This document shows, piece after piece, positions 1-6,254 of a DNA stretch of 8,925 bases. The DNA is from Bacillota bacterium. Lineage in GTDB: Bacteria; Bacillota; Clostridia; Lachnospirales; Anaerotignaceae. The stretch's first letter is position 1. Every line of letters begins with the position of its first letter. The stretch lies in contig JAUNCB010000032.1 of assembly GCA_030526765.1 (NCBI GenBank), positions 1 to 8,925 of the forward strand, given 5' to 3'. Position numbers and translations under genes: made by a program. The notes under the pieces are model-generated. The model worked only from the letters and a program-made list of their open reading frames with translations, searched no databases and was not told the DNA's origin.

Positions 1-41
1 AGTTACAGAAGGGGGTTCTTCTTTTGGGCGGATTTGTTTCG

Positions 42-269
42 TTAGCCCTGATTTTTTTCAGCCATCATTTTTTCCTGCTGTTCGATCATTTTTTTCACCA
101 TATAGCCGCCCACATAGCCGTTCTGTGCAGATGTCAGGTCGCCGTTATAGCCCTTTTTCAGAGGAACACCGATCTCATTGGCTACTTCGTATTTGAACTG
201 CTCCATGGCAGCCCTCGCCTCTGGTACATTGATCTTGTTACTGTTGGAATTAGAATTGGAATTACTCAT
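42..269 (-). CDS. Small acid-soluble spore protein, alpha/beta type
   Basis: This 75-residue protein belongs to the alpha/beta-type SASP family, which coats and protects DNA in the dormant spore and is degraded at germination as an amino-acid source. The family signature is clear: residues from about 22 on read MEQFKYEVANEIGV, containing the site cut by the germination protease GPR (after the Glu of FKYE), followed by an NGYVGG block and a MVKKMIEQQE helix. The N-terminus is unusual, with five Ser-Asn pairs (residues 2-11). I chose the ATG at 269 because an AAGGAGG site lies 8 nt upstream; the in-frame ATG at 287 is immediately upstream of that site and would translate it. A sigma-G-like promoter lies upstream. 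The gene stands alone and diverges from the panB-type operon. No convincing terminator is visible between its stop codon and the window edge. Confidence 0.95.
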   Translation of the reverse strand: MSNSNSNSNSNKINVPEARAAMEQFKYEVANEIGVPLKKGYNGDLTSAQNGYVGGYMVKKMIEQQEKMMAEKNQG

Positions 270-277
270 GTTTATAA

Positions 278-284
278 CCTCCTT
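278..284 (-). promoter_or_regulatory. Ribosome binding site of the SASP gene
   Basis: On the minus strand this reads AAGGAGG, with 8 nt before the ATG at 269. It decides the start: the alternative ATG at 287 lies upstream of it, so the longer reading would place the site inside the gene. Confidence 0.85.
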
Positions 285-332
285 CAAGATTTGTCGCTTT
301 TTTCATTTTTTGCTGCTTTGGTGTTGCAAGGT

Positions 333-361
333 TAGTATGACCGATGGCGAAATGTTTATGT
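333..361 (-). promoter_or_regulatory. Candidate sigma-G (forespore) promoter for the SASP gene
   Basis: The minus strand carries CATACTA (333-339), an exact match to the sigma-G -10 consensus CATWMTA as I remember it. ACATA (357-361) lies 17 nt upstream and matches the -35 consensus GHATR except at its first base. Sigma-G is the forespore factor known to transcribe ssp genes in Bacillus and Clostridium, so motif and gene identity agree. The -10 lies about 49 nt before the ribosome site, giving a short leader. No vegetative promoter of comparable quality is visible on this strand. Confidence 0.65.
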
Positions 362-415
362 TAGGAACATACTGCCATGAAAACAGGCGAATTCTGGCTA
401 TCAATTTTTCATATA

Positions 416-429
416 TATTGTAAACAATA
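416..429. promoter_or_regulatory. Perfect palindrome upstream of the panB-type promoter, candidate operator
   Basis: TATTGT and ACAATA form 6-bp perfect arms around a 2-bp AA centre. The element ends one base before the -35 box of the promoter at 431-459, where a dimeric regulator could act. I do not recognise the motif as the operator of a known regulator, and AT-rich intergenic DNA gives short palindromes by chance. Confidence 0.35.
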
Positions 430-430
430 C

Positions 431-459
431 TTTACGGATGTATGACAATAGTGTATAAT
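431..459 (+). promoter_or_regulatory. Vegetative (sigma-A) promoter of the panB-type operon
   Basis: TTTACG (431-436, 4 of 6 matches to TTGACA) is followed after exactly 17 nt by a perfect TATAAT (454-459). The predicted transcript starts near 466, about 43 nt before the ATG at 509. This also argues that the ATG at 479 is not the start. Confidence 0.7.
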
Positions 460-508
460 AATAGAAACAAGCGGACAAATGTCTTTTGATGACGGAAGGA
501 GGGCGCTT

Positions 509-1384
509 ATGGCGAAAAAGAAAAGCATTCTGGACCTTTATCAGATGAAGGAAAATGGGGAACAGGCAGTATGGATCGTGCTTTATGATGCCTGCTACGC
601 TTCCTATGCAGAGGAAGCCGGCATGGATATGATCCTTTGCGGGGACTCTGTGGGGATGATCGTTTATGGTATGAATGGCACAGTACCTGTTACCATGGAT
701 GTAAGCATTGCCCATTGCCAGGGTGTACGCAGAGGCGCGCCCAATACTTATCTGATTGGGGATATGCCCTTTGGTGCATATCATGCCAGCACAGAGGATG
801 CCGTGCGCAATGCCGTACGTTTTTATAAAGAAGCAGATGTGGATGCGATCAAGCTGGAGGGCGGCGTAGCAGTAGCGGATAAGATCGAAGCCATCACGAA
901 GGCAGGGATGGTTGTATTCGGTCATATTGGGCTGACACCCCAGAGTTCTGCTTCCATGGGTGGTTTTAAGGCGCAGGGGCGTACCACAGACAGTGCAAAA
1001 GCCATCATTGAGGATGCCATTGCGGTATATAAAGCAGGTGCAAGAGTGCTTCTGCTGGAAGGCGTTCCCGAAGAGGTTTGCGCTTTCGTGCATAAGATCC
1101 TGCCGATTCCTGTGTATGGCATTGGTGCCGGTGCGGATTGTGACGGTCAGGTGCTTCTGGCTGCCGATGCACTTGGTATGTTTAAAAAGTTTACACCGAA
1201 ATTCACAAAGAAATACGCAGACATTGCAGAGGTTGCAACAGCAGGTCTGACAGAATATGTAAAAGACGTAAAGGAACGGGCATTCCCCGCTCCCGAGCAC
1301 AAATATAAAATAACCGGTGATCCCGAAGAATTCCAGAACCTGTTCGATCAGATGGAAGCGGAATTCAAGGCATCGGAAGAATAA
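509..1384 (+). CDS. panB: 3-methyl-2-oxobutanoate hydroxymethyltransferase (PanB family)
   Basis: PanB enzymes transfer a hydroxymethyl group from 5,10-methylenetetrahydrofolate to 2-oxoisovalerate, giving ketopantoate for pantothenate and CoA; they act in the cytoplasm as decameric TIM barrels. The 291 residues carry the family signature throughout: the metal-binding Asp in GDS (D46), PVT near 60, the second Asp in GDMPFG (D85), KLEGG with K115 and E117, GHIGLTPQ at 138-145, the catalytic Glu in LLLEGVP (E184), and GIGAG-DCDGQVL near 204-216. The tail runs about 27 residues past the APEHKY segment (261-266), where many PanB proteins end. The start at 509 has AGGAGG 6 nt upstream; an earlier in-frame ATG at 479 lacks such a site. 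It is first in an operon with an aminotransferase and a cyclase-type hydrolase, not with panC or panD. The family call is sure; a role in pantothenate synthesis is less so. Confidence 0.93.
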   Translation: MAKKKSILDLYQMKENGEQAVWIVLYDACYASYAEEAGMDMILCGDSVGMIVYGMNGTVPVTMDVSIAHCQGVRRGAPNTYLIGDMPFGAYHASTEDAVRNAVRFYKEADVDAIKLEGGVAVADKIEAITKAGMVVFGHIGLTPQSSASMGGFKAQGRTTDSAKAIIEDAIAVYKAGARVLLLEGVPEEVCAFVHKILPIPVYGIGAGADCDGQVLLAADALGMFKKFTPKFTKKYADIAEVATAGLTEYVKDVKERAFPAPEHKYKITGDPEEFQNLFDQMEAEFKASEE

Positions 1385-1403
1385 GCATTGCAAAAGAGAG
1401 AAA

Positions 1404-1410
1404 GAGGGGG
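1404..1410 (+). promoter_or_regulatory. Ribosome binding site deciding the aminotransferase start
   Basis: GAGGGGG lies 7 nt before the ATG at 1418 but only 1 nt before the in-frame ATG at 1412, and downstream of a TTG at 1388. The spacing favours 1418. Confidence 0.7.
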
Positions 1411-1417
1411 TATGGAT

Positions 1418-2611
1418 ATGCCGAAATTTGCACAAAGAATTTCTGATATGGAAAAATCCGCACTGGTTCTGAGAAAGCTGTTCAATGCCATGAATGACCC
1501 GGAAACCATTTCCTTTGGCGGCGGTGCACCTGCCCATGAAGGTCTGCCTGTGGAAACGGTGCAGGCAATGTGTAATGAACTGATGACCCGCAGCGGCAGA
1601 GGCGTGGAAATGCTGCAGTACGGTGCGCCTATGGGCGTGAAGGATCTGCGGGAAGCTGTGGCAAATAAGCTGCTGAAGCCCAAGGGCATTGATGCAGACC
1701 CTGACAATATCATGATCGTAAACGGCGGTCTGGAAACCATGAACCTGATGTGTCAGCTCTATATCAGCCCCGGCGATGTGATCATCGTAGAATCGCCTAC
1801 CTTCGTTCACTGTGTGGAAGGCTTTGAAATGTTCCAGGCAAAATGCGTTGCAGCGGAATGTGACGATTACGGTATCGTGATCGAAGATGTAGAAAAGAAG
1901 ATTCAGGAATATCATCCGAAGATGGTTTATGTGATCCCCACCTTCCAGAATCCCACAGGCAAAACATTGCCCGAGGAACGCAGAAAAGCACTGGCAGAGC
2001 TGGGCAGCAAATATGATGTGATTATTCTGGAGGATGACCCTTATCAGGAACTGCGTTACAGCGGAGAAAAACTGAAACCCATCAAATATTTCGATAAAAC
2101 GGGACATACGGTTTATGCAAACAGCTTCTCCAAGATTTTCTCTCCCGGCAGCCGTCTTGGCTATGTATATGCCGCACCGGAAATCATCGATAAGCTCTTT
2201 GATGTAAAGGTTGCTACAAATTCCCATACATCCAATATGCCACAGGTGCTGTGTGCGGAATTCTTCAACAGAGGCTATTTCGATGCACATCTGGAAAAGG
2301 TTTGTGCGATCCATAAGGAACGCCGTGATGTAATGATGGCTTGCATGGAAAAATATATGCCGAAGGGCACAAAATGGGTATTCCCCGATGGCGGTCTGTT
2401 TACATGGGTAGAGCTGCCCGGTGATATTGATACCACAGAGCTGCTGCTGGAGGCAGAAAAATTTAAGGTTGCTTACGTTGCAGGGGAAGGCTTCTATACA
2501 GATCCCGGCAAGGGCAAAAACTGCATGCGTCTGAGCTTTGGTAATGTATCTCCCGAAAAGATCGAGATCGGTATGGAACGGCTGGGCAAGCTGATCGCTT
2601 CCAAGCTGTAA
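1418..2611 (+). CDS. PLP-dependent aminotransferase, class I (LysN / 2-aminoadipate transaminase type)
   Basis: This 397-residue protein is a fold-type I aminotransferase of the MocR-related class that includes LysN and 2-aminoadipate transaminases, but without an N-terminal DNA-binding domain. Visible hallmarks are FGGGAPA near residues 33-39, LQYGAPMG at 66-73, VNGGLETMNL (101-110), FQNPTG with N178, the LEDDPYQELRY block (204-214; D206 should pair with the pyridine nitrogen of PLP, Y209 lies near its hydroxyl), the Schiff-base lysine K239 in SFSKIFSPGSR, and R371 in CMRLSF, expected to hold the substrate alpha-carboxylate. Such enzymes move amino groups between amino acids (aminoadipate, branched-chain or aromatic) and 2-oxoglutarate or other oxo acids. 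Substrate cannot be read from sequence. It starts 33 nt after the PanB-type gene, so the two are probably co-transcribed and may share an oxo acid. Confidence 0.93.
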   Translation: MPKFAQRISDMEKSALVLRKLFNAMNDPETISFGGGAPAHEGLPVETVQAMCNELMTRSGRGVEMLQYGAPMGVKDLREAVANKLLKPKGIDADPDNIMIVNGGLETMNLMCQLYISPGDVIIVESPTFVHCVEGFEMFQAKCVAAECDDYGIVIEDVEKKIQEYHPKMVYVIPTFQNPTGKTLPEERRKALAELGSKYDVIILEDDPYQELRYSGEKLKPIKYFDKTGHTVYANSFSKIFSPGSRLGYVYAAPEIIDKLFDVKVATNSHTSNMPQVLCAEFFNRGYFDAHLEKVCAIHKERRDVMMACMEKYMPKGTKWVFPDGGLFTWVELPGDIDTTELLLEAEKFKVAYVAGEGFYTDPGKGKNCMRLSFGNVSPEKIEIGMERLGKLIASKL

Positions 2612-2632
2612 GATAGATGTGAAAAGTTTGAA

Positions 2633-2639
2633 AAGGAGG
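2633..2639 (+). promoter_or_regulatory. Ribosome binding site deciding the cyclase-family start
   Basis: AAGGAGG ends 7 nt before the ATG at 2647 but only 1 nt before the in-frame ATG at 2641. The second ATG is therefore the likelier start. Confidence 0.75.
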
Positions 2640-2646
2640 CATGACT

Positions 2647-3381
2647 ATGAGTAATAAAGCGTTATGGAATCAATTTGATGGCTGGAAAAAAGACTATAAA
2701 TGGGTTGACCTGTCCAGAGAATTCTCTCCGGATACACCTCACTGGTCCGGCTTCCCCGATATGGTAGTAGAGGTTCCCTTTGATTATCCCGATGGCTTCT
2801 TTGTACATAAATATACTGTTGTGAGCCAGTATGGTACCCATATCGATGCACCTTGCCATTTCCCTCAGGGCAGGCGGACACTGGATCAGATCATGCCGGA
2901 AGAAATGGTTCTTCCTCTGTGCGTGATCGATATCACAGATAAGGTAAATGAAAATGTAGACTATGTATTTGGCGTACAGGATATTCTGGACTGGGAAGCA
3001 AAATACGGACAGATCCCCGAAGGCGCATTCGTTGCCATGCAGACAGGCTGGAGCAAACGGGAAGATATGAATAACTTTGATGAAAACGGCATCAAGCATT
3101 TCCCCGGCTGGGGCATCCCCGCTCTGGAATTCCTGGCAAAAGAAAGAAAGGTAAAAGCCGTTGGTCATGAACCTGCAGATACAGACCCCGGCATTATTGC
3201 CTGCACAGAAGGCTATGTAGGGGAATATTACATTCTGGATCAGGAATGCTATCAGGTTGAACTGATGATCAATCTGGATCAGGTGCCCGCAGTTGGTTCG
3301 CTGATTTTCGTTGGCTTCCCCAAAGCAATGGGCAGCCCCGGTTTCACAGCAAGATGTCTGGCACTGTGCCCGAAAGAATAA
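2647..3381 (+). CDS. Cyclase-family metal-dependent hydrolase (kynurenine formamidase fold)
   Basis: The 244 residues match the cyclase family, whose members include bacterial kynurenine formamidase and isatin hydrolase: metal enzymes that hydrolyse amides or lactams. The family motif HxGTxxDxPxH appears at 61-71 as QYGTHIDAPCH, so the first histidine is Gln while H65, D67, P69 and H71 are kept. Further landmarks are DLSREFSP (21-28), TGW (133-135), WGIPALEFL (155-163), GHEPADTDPG (173-182), and a closing GSPGFTARCLAL (229-240). Hand alignment to KynB from memory puts E193 where a metal histidine normally sits and E205 at the conserved metal Glu. It is third in the operon, 35 nt after the aminotransferase, and ends at a strong terminator. 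The substrate is unknown; tryptophan breakdown is not supported, since no tryptophan-pathway genes accompany it. Confidence 0.88.
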   Translation: MSNKALWNQFDGWKKDYKWVDLSREFSPDTPHWSGFPDMVVEVPFDYPDGFFVHKYTVVSQYGTHIDAPCHFPQGRRTLDQIMPEEMVLPLCVIDITDKVNENVDYVFGVQDILDWEAKYGQIPEGAFVAMQTGWSKREDMNNFDENGIKHFPGWGIPALEFLAKERKVKAVGHEPADTDPGIIACTEGYVGEYYILDQECYQVELMINLDQVPAVGSLIFVGFPKAMGSPGFTARCLALCPKE

Positions 3382-3413
3382 GCTCATAATTTCTCCCATA
3401 GAATCCCTTATAG

Positions 3414-3453
3414 AAAGGCTGGCTGGATCGAAAGGTCCAGTCGGTCTTTTTTT
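3414..3453 (+). terminator. Intrinsic terminator of the panB-type operon
   Basis: A 13-bp stem (3417-3429 with 3434-3446, including four G-U pairs) is capped by a GAAA tetraloop closed by C-G, and is followed by seven T (3447-3453). Upstream A residues (3414-3416) can extend the stem. It lies 32 nt after the cyclase stop codon and ends the three-gene operon. Confidence 0.9.
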
Positions 3454-3465
3454 GCGGAAATACGA

Positions 3466-3494
3466 TTGACAATGGGTATGTGGGGGAATATCAT
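3466..3494 (+). promoter_or_regulatory. Strong sigma-A promoter of the dipeptidase operon
   Basis: A perfect TTGACA (3466-3471) and TATCAT (3489-3494, 5 of 6) are separated by 17 nt. The promoter starts just 12 nt after the preceding terminator. Transcription should begin near 3501, giving a leader of about 27 nt with AGGAGG at 3514-3519. Confidence 0.82.
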
Positions 3495-3527
3495 AAGAAA
3501 GAATGAATTTTTTAGGAGGATGAAACA

Positions 3528-4976
3528 ATGAATGTATTGAGCCATTTGGGTTGTGATAAAGTATTCCATTATTTTGAAGAGGTCTGTGATATTCCCCACG
3601 GCAGTCTGTATGAGAAAGCGCTGAGTGACCATATCGTTGCTTTTGCAAAGGAAAGAGGTCTTTACTGCCGTCAGGATGAAAGAATGAATGTTGTCATTAA
3701 AAAAGCAGGTACAGCAGGCTATGAGAACGCACCTGCCCTGATCATTCAGGGACATATTGACATGGTATGCGAAAAGAATGCCGATACAGAGCATGATTTT
3801 CTGACAGAGCCCCTGAAGCTGTATATTGACGGAGATGATATTAAGGCAAAGGGAACAACACTGGGTGCGGATAACGGCATTGCGGTTGCTTATATGCTGG
3901 CGCTGCTGGATGCAGAGGATATTGCCCATCCGCCCATTGAATGTGTGTTTACCGTAGAGGAAGAAATCGGCATGGGCGGTGCGACAGATCTGGATGTGTT
4001 CGATCTGGAGGGTAAGCGTTTTCTGAATATGGATACCGAGGAAGAGGGCTATCTGATGGTGAGCTGCTGCGGAGGCAGACGGATGCGGATGTATCTTCCC
4101 ACAGAAAGAATGATAAAGCCTGTGGCAGAAAAAGCCTATGCACTGCGTATCCGTGGGCTGAAGGGCGGCCATTCCGGGGCAGATATTCATCTGCAGAGAG
4201 CCAGCGCCAATGTGCTGATGGGCAGAGCTCTGCTGGAGATCAGAGAAAGCCTTTCCTATCATCTGGTAAAGGTAAACGGCGGCAATATGGACAATGGCAT
4301 CTGCCGTGAGGCGGAGGCTGTCTTTACCATTGATCCTGCGAAGGAAGAACAGTTGGCAGCTCTGGTGCAGGAGCTGCGGGATACCTTTTTTGCAGAATAT
4401 AAAGACAGAGAAAGTGATATACTGATGACAATAGAGGCGGTGGATGCGGAAGAGGTGCTGACAGATGCAGTCAGAGATCATATCATTGCCTTGCTGTTAC
4501 TGCTGCCCTATGGGGTGCAGACCATGGATACCAATATGGAAGGGCTGGTGGAAAGCTCCAGTAATATCGGTATCGTTCGTACGGAAGAGGATCATATTTT
4601 TATTGATAATGCAGTGCGTGGCTCTGTGGAAAGCAGAAAGGAAACCATTTGCAGAAAGATCGAGCTGCTGGGAGAGCTGTGCGGTGCGAAGGTCGTTGGG
4701 GTCAACGATTATCCCGGCTGGCAGTATAATCCCAATTCCGAGCTTCTGAGCATATTCAAAGATGCCTGGACAGAGCATTTTGGCGCTGAACCCAAGGTGG
4801 TTGCCATCCATGCGGGACTGGAATGCGGTCTGTTTGCGAAAAAAATTCCCGGTCTGGATCTGATCTCTCTGGGGCCCGATATGCATGATGTGCATACGCC
4901 CGATGAAAGACTTTCCATTTCTTCCACCATCCGTGTATGGGATTATCTGAAGGCAGTGCTGAAAAAACTAAAATAA
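3528..4976 (+). CDS. pepD: Aminoacyl-histidine dipeptidase (beta-Ala-His dipeptidase), peptidase family M20C
   Basis: This cytoplasmic di-zinc dipeptidase cleaves Xaa-His and other dipeptides. At 482 residues it has the usual PepD length. The M20 metal and catalytic residues are all present: H76 and D78 in GHIDMVCEK, D115 in LGADNGIAV (bridging), E145 and E146 in VEEEIGMGG (general base and metal ligand), D169 in NMDT, and H456 in DVHTPDER near the C-terminus. The lid/dimerisation domain carries GGHSGADI with H215, the histidine that reaches into the partner active site in family members. The catalytic domain is split around this lid (roughly 190-380). The ATG at 3528 has AGGAGG 8 nt upstream. 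It is first in a two-gene operon; the AI-2E-type gene follows after 15 nt. Nothing suggests loss of function. Confidence 0.95.
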   Translation: MNVLSHLGCDKVFHYFEEVCDIPHGSLYEKALSDHIVAFAKERGLYCRQDERMNVVIKKAGTAGYENAPALIIQGHIDMVCEKNADTEHDFLTEPLKLYIDGDDIKAKGTTLGADNGIAVAYMLALLDAEDIAHPPIECVFTVEEEIGMGGATDLDVFDLEGKRFLNMDTEEEGYLMVSCCGGRRMRMYLPTERMIKPVAEKAYALRIRGLKGGHSGADIHLQRASANVLMGRALLEIRESLSYHLVKVNGGNMDNGICREAEAVFTIDPAKEEQLAALVQELRDTFFAEYKDRESDILMTIEAVDAEEVLTDAVRDHIIALLLLLPYGVQTMDTNMEGLVESSSNIGIVRTEEDHIFIDNAVRGSVESRKETICRKIELLGELCGAKVVGVNDYPGWQYNPNSELLSIFKDAWTEHFGAEPKVVAIHAGLECGLFAKKIPGLDLISLGPDMHDVHTPDERLSISSTIRVWDYLKAVLKKLK

Positions 4977-4991
4977 GAAAGAGGGCAGGCT

Positions 4992-6146
4992 ATGCGGCTT
5001 CCATGGAATAAAAAATACGTGGAAATATCCTTTCACATCATCCTTACCGTTCTGGTATTGGCTGGTGTAGGCGGGGTGCTGTTTCATCTGTCTGATGCGA
5101 AAAATGTCATATTACAAACGGCGGGGAGGTTCCTCGCCGTTTTTGCGCCTGTGGGCTGGGCGCTTTTCTTTTCTCTTTTGCTGGAGCCTTTGGCTGCTTT
5201 TTTTCAAAGGGTGTATGAGAAAAACAGCACACTGTTTTATCGCAGCCGAATCCGAAACAGAAGCGTAGGCACTGCCTATGCATATCTTACCGTAGGGCTG
5301 CTGTTATATCTGCTGGGCAGTTTCTTTGTCCGAAAGATCGGGAATGCAGATCTGCAGAGCATTGCAGGGCAGATCAGTGATTCCATTGGAAGAGCGGGGG
5401 ATATTCTTATGCTTCTCAATCTGAAGCTGGCAGAAATGGGGATCTTACAGAATGTGGAGGGGATCCTTTCTCTTTGGACGGAGCAGATGATGCAGTGGAT
5501 GGAAAGGAAGGTTCTGGGTTTTGCGGATATTCTCCCTGCCATTGGCAGCAGCTTTCTGGATATCCTGATCGGGCTGGCGGCGGCCTTCTATCTTCTGGCG
5601 GAAAAGGAAAAAATGATTTCCGTGGGCAGAGAGCTTCTGACTGTGCTGGCGGGAAAGCGGACGGCGAACGGAGCAGGGAGGCTGTTTCATGAGGTATATA
5701 CTGTTTTTGTGGGGTATTTCACAGGACAGATTTTAGATGCAGCAATTATGGCAGTGCTCTTTTCCGCAGCATTTCTGGTGGTGGGGCTGCCTCATGCTGT
5801 TTTTCTGGGGCTGCTTTCCGGCTTCTTTAACCTGATTCCTTATTTCGGGGCAGTTACGGCCTTTATCCTTGCCGTTTTTTCCGGTTTGAACAGTGGTGTG
5901 CCTGCGAAAGCGATCTATGCAGCGGTGCTGATCCTTCTGCTGCAGCAGGCGGACAGCATCTTCCTTGTGCCGCGGGTGGTAGGAAGACGGGTGGAGCTGC
6001 ATCCCGTGCTTGTGCTGTTTTCTCTGGCTGTTTTCGGCAGGCTGTTCGGCTTCTGGGGGCTGATTTTTGCAGTACCGCTGGGTGCTCTGTGCAAAAGCTT
6101 TTTATTCTGGCTATATGAACGAAAAAAATCACGGATATCCTACTGA
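4992..6146 (+). CDS. AI-2E family transporter (PerM/YtvI-like membrane protein)
   Basis: A 384-residue polytopic membrane protein of the AI-2E exporter family, whose members are variously linked to autoinducer-2 export, Na+(Li+)/H+ antiport or small-molecule permeation. Hydrophobic segments lie near residues 13-31, 46-66, 94-112, 187-203, 246-266, 268-296, 306-320 and 335-372. Between 113 and 186 is the soluble helical region typical of the family. Signature pieces are FNLIPYFGAVTA (279-290) and VPRVVGRRVELHPVLVL (326-342) followed by GFWGLIFAVPLGA (353-365). The ATG has GAGGG 6 nt upstream and starts 15 nt after the dipeptidase stop, so the two genes should be co-transcribed. A terminator-like hairpin occurs inside the gene at 5116-5144. 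The substrate cannot be told from sequence. Confidence 0.9.
   Translation: MRLPWNKKYVEISFHIILTVLVLAGVGGVLFHLSDAKNVILQTAGRFLAVFAPVGWALFFSLLLEPLAAFFQRVYEKNSTLFYRSRIRNRSVGTAYAYLTVGLLLYLLGSFFVRKIGNADLQSIAGQISDSIGRAGDILMLLNLKLAEMGILQNVEGILSLWTEQMMQWMERKVLGFADILPAIGSSFLDILIGLAAAFYLLAEKEKMISVGRELLTVLAGKRTANGAGRLFHEVYTVFVGYFTGQILDAAIMAVLFSAAFLVVGLPHAVFLGLLSGFFNLIPYFGAVTAFILAVFSGLNSGVPAKAIYAAVLILLLQQADSIFLVPRVVGRRVELHPVLVLFSLAVFGRLFGFWGLIFAVPLGALCKSFLFWLYERKKSRISY
5116..5144 (+). other. Terminator-like hairpin inside the AI-2E-family gene
   Basis: AAACGGCGGG (5116-5125) pairs with CTCGCCGTTT (5133-5142) through ten base pairs, one of them G-U, around a 7-nt loop; T5 (5140-5144) overlaps the end of the right arm. 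The form is that of an intrinsic terminator about 125 nt into the coding region. Translating ribosomes would normally mask it; poor translation would expose it. Confidence 0.45.
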
Positions 6147-6186
6147 TTTCGTAATTTTATCTCTTTTATTTGGATGAAAATTCATG

Positions 6187-6192
6187 TATAAT
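6187..6192 (+). promoter_or_regulatory. Candidate -10 box of the RseC-like gene
   Basis: A perfect TATAAT lies 63 nt before the ATG at 6255. No good -35 box is seen at the right distance (6164-6169 reads TTTTAT). A small palindrome, ATGAA-AA-TTCAT (6174-6185), lies directly upstream and could bind a regulator, or may be chance in AT-rich DNA. No clear terminator separates this region from the AI-2E gene ending at 6146, so read-through from that operon is also possible. Confidence 0.45.
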
Positions 6193-6254
6193 CATATCAG
6201 GTATGTATACAGAATAATAAAACCTACGGTATGATATAGAAAGGCGGTAAAAAG

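Noticed and set aside
1..41. A possible terminator for the SASP gene (AGAAG/CTTCT arms)
   Set aside because: There are only five base pairs and no T run on the minus strand.
479..508. An earlier ATG at 479 for the PanB-type gene
   Set aside because: It has no ribosome site at the right distance and lies very close to the predicted transcription start; the ATG at 509 has AGGAGG 6 nt upstream.
401..2314. A 637-codon open frame on the minus strand opposite the PanB-type and aminotransferase genes
   Set aside because: Its product is rich in His, Cys and Phe with no family resemblance, and it covers two clear plus-strand genes. It reflects codon bias on the opposite strand.
2662..4481. Two long minus-strand open frames (2662-3648 and 3408-4481) opposite the cyclase and dipeptidase genes
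   Set aside because: They have low-complexity His/Cys/Ile/Phe-rich products, run across a clear terminator and promoter, and sit opposite well-identified genes.
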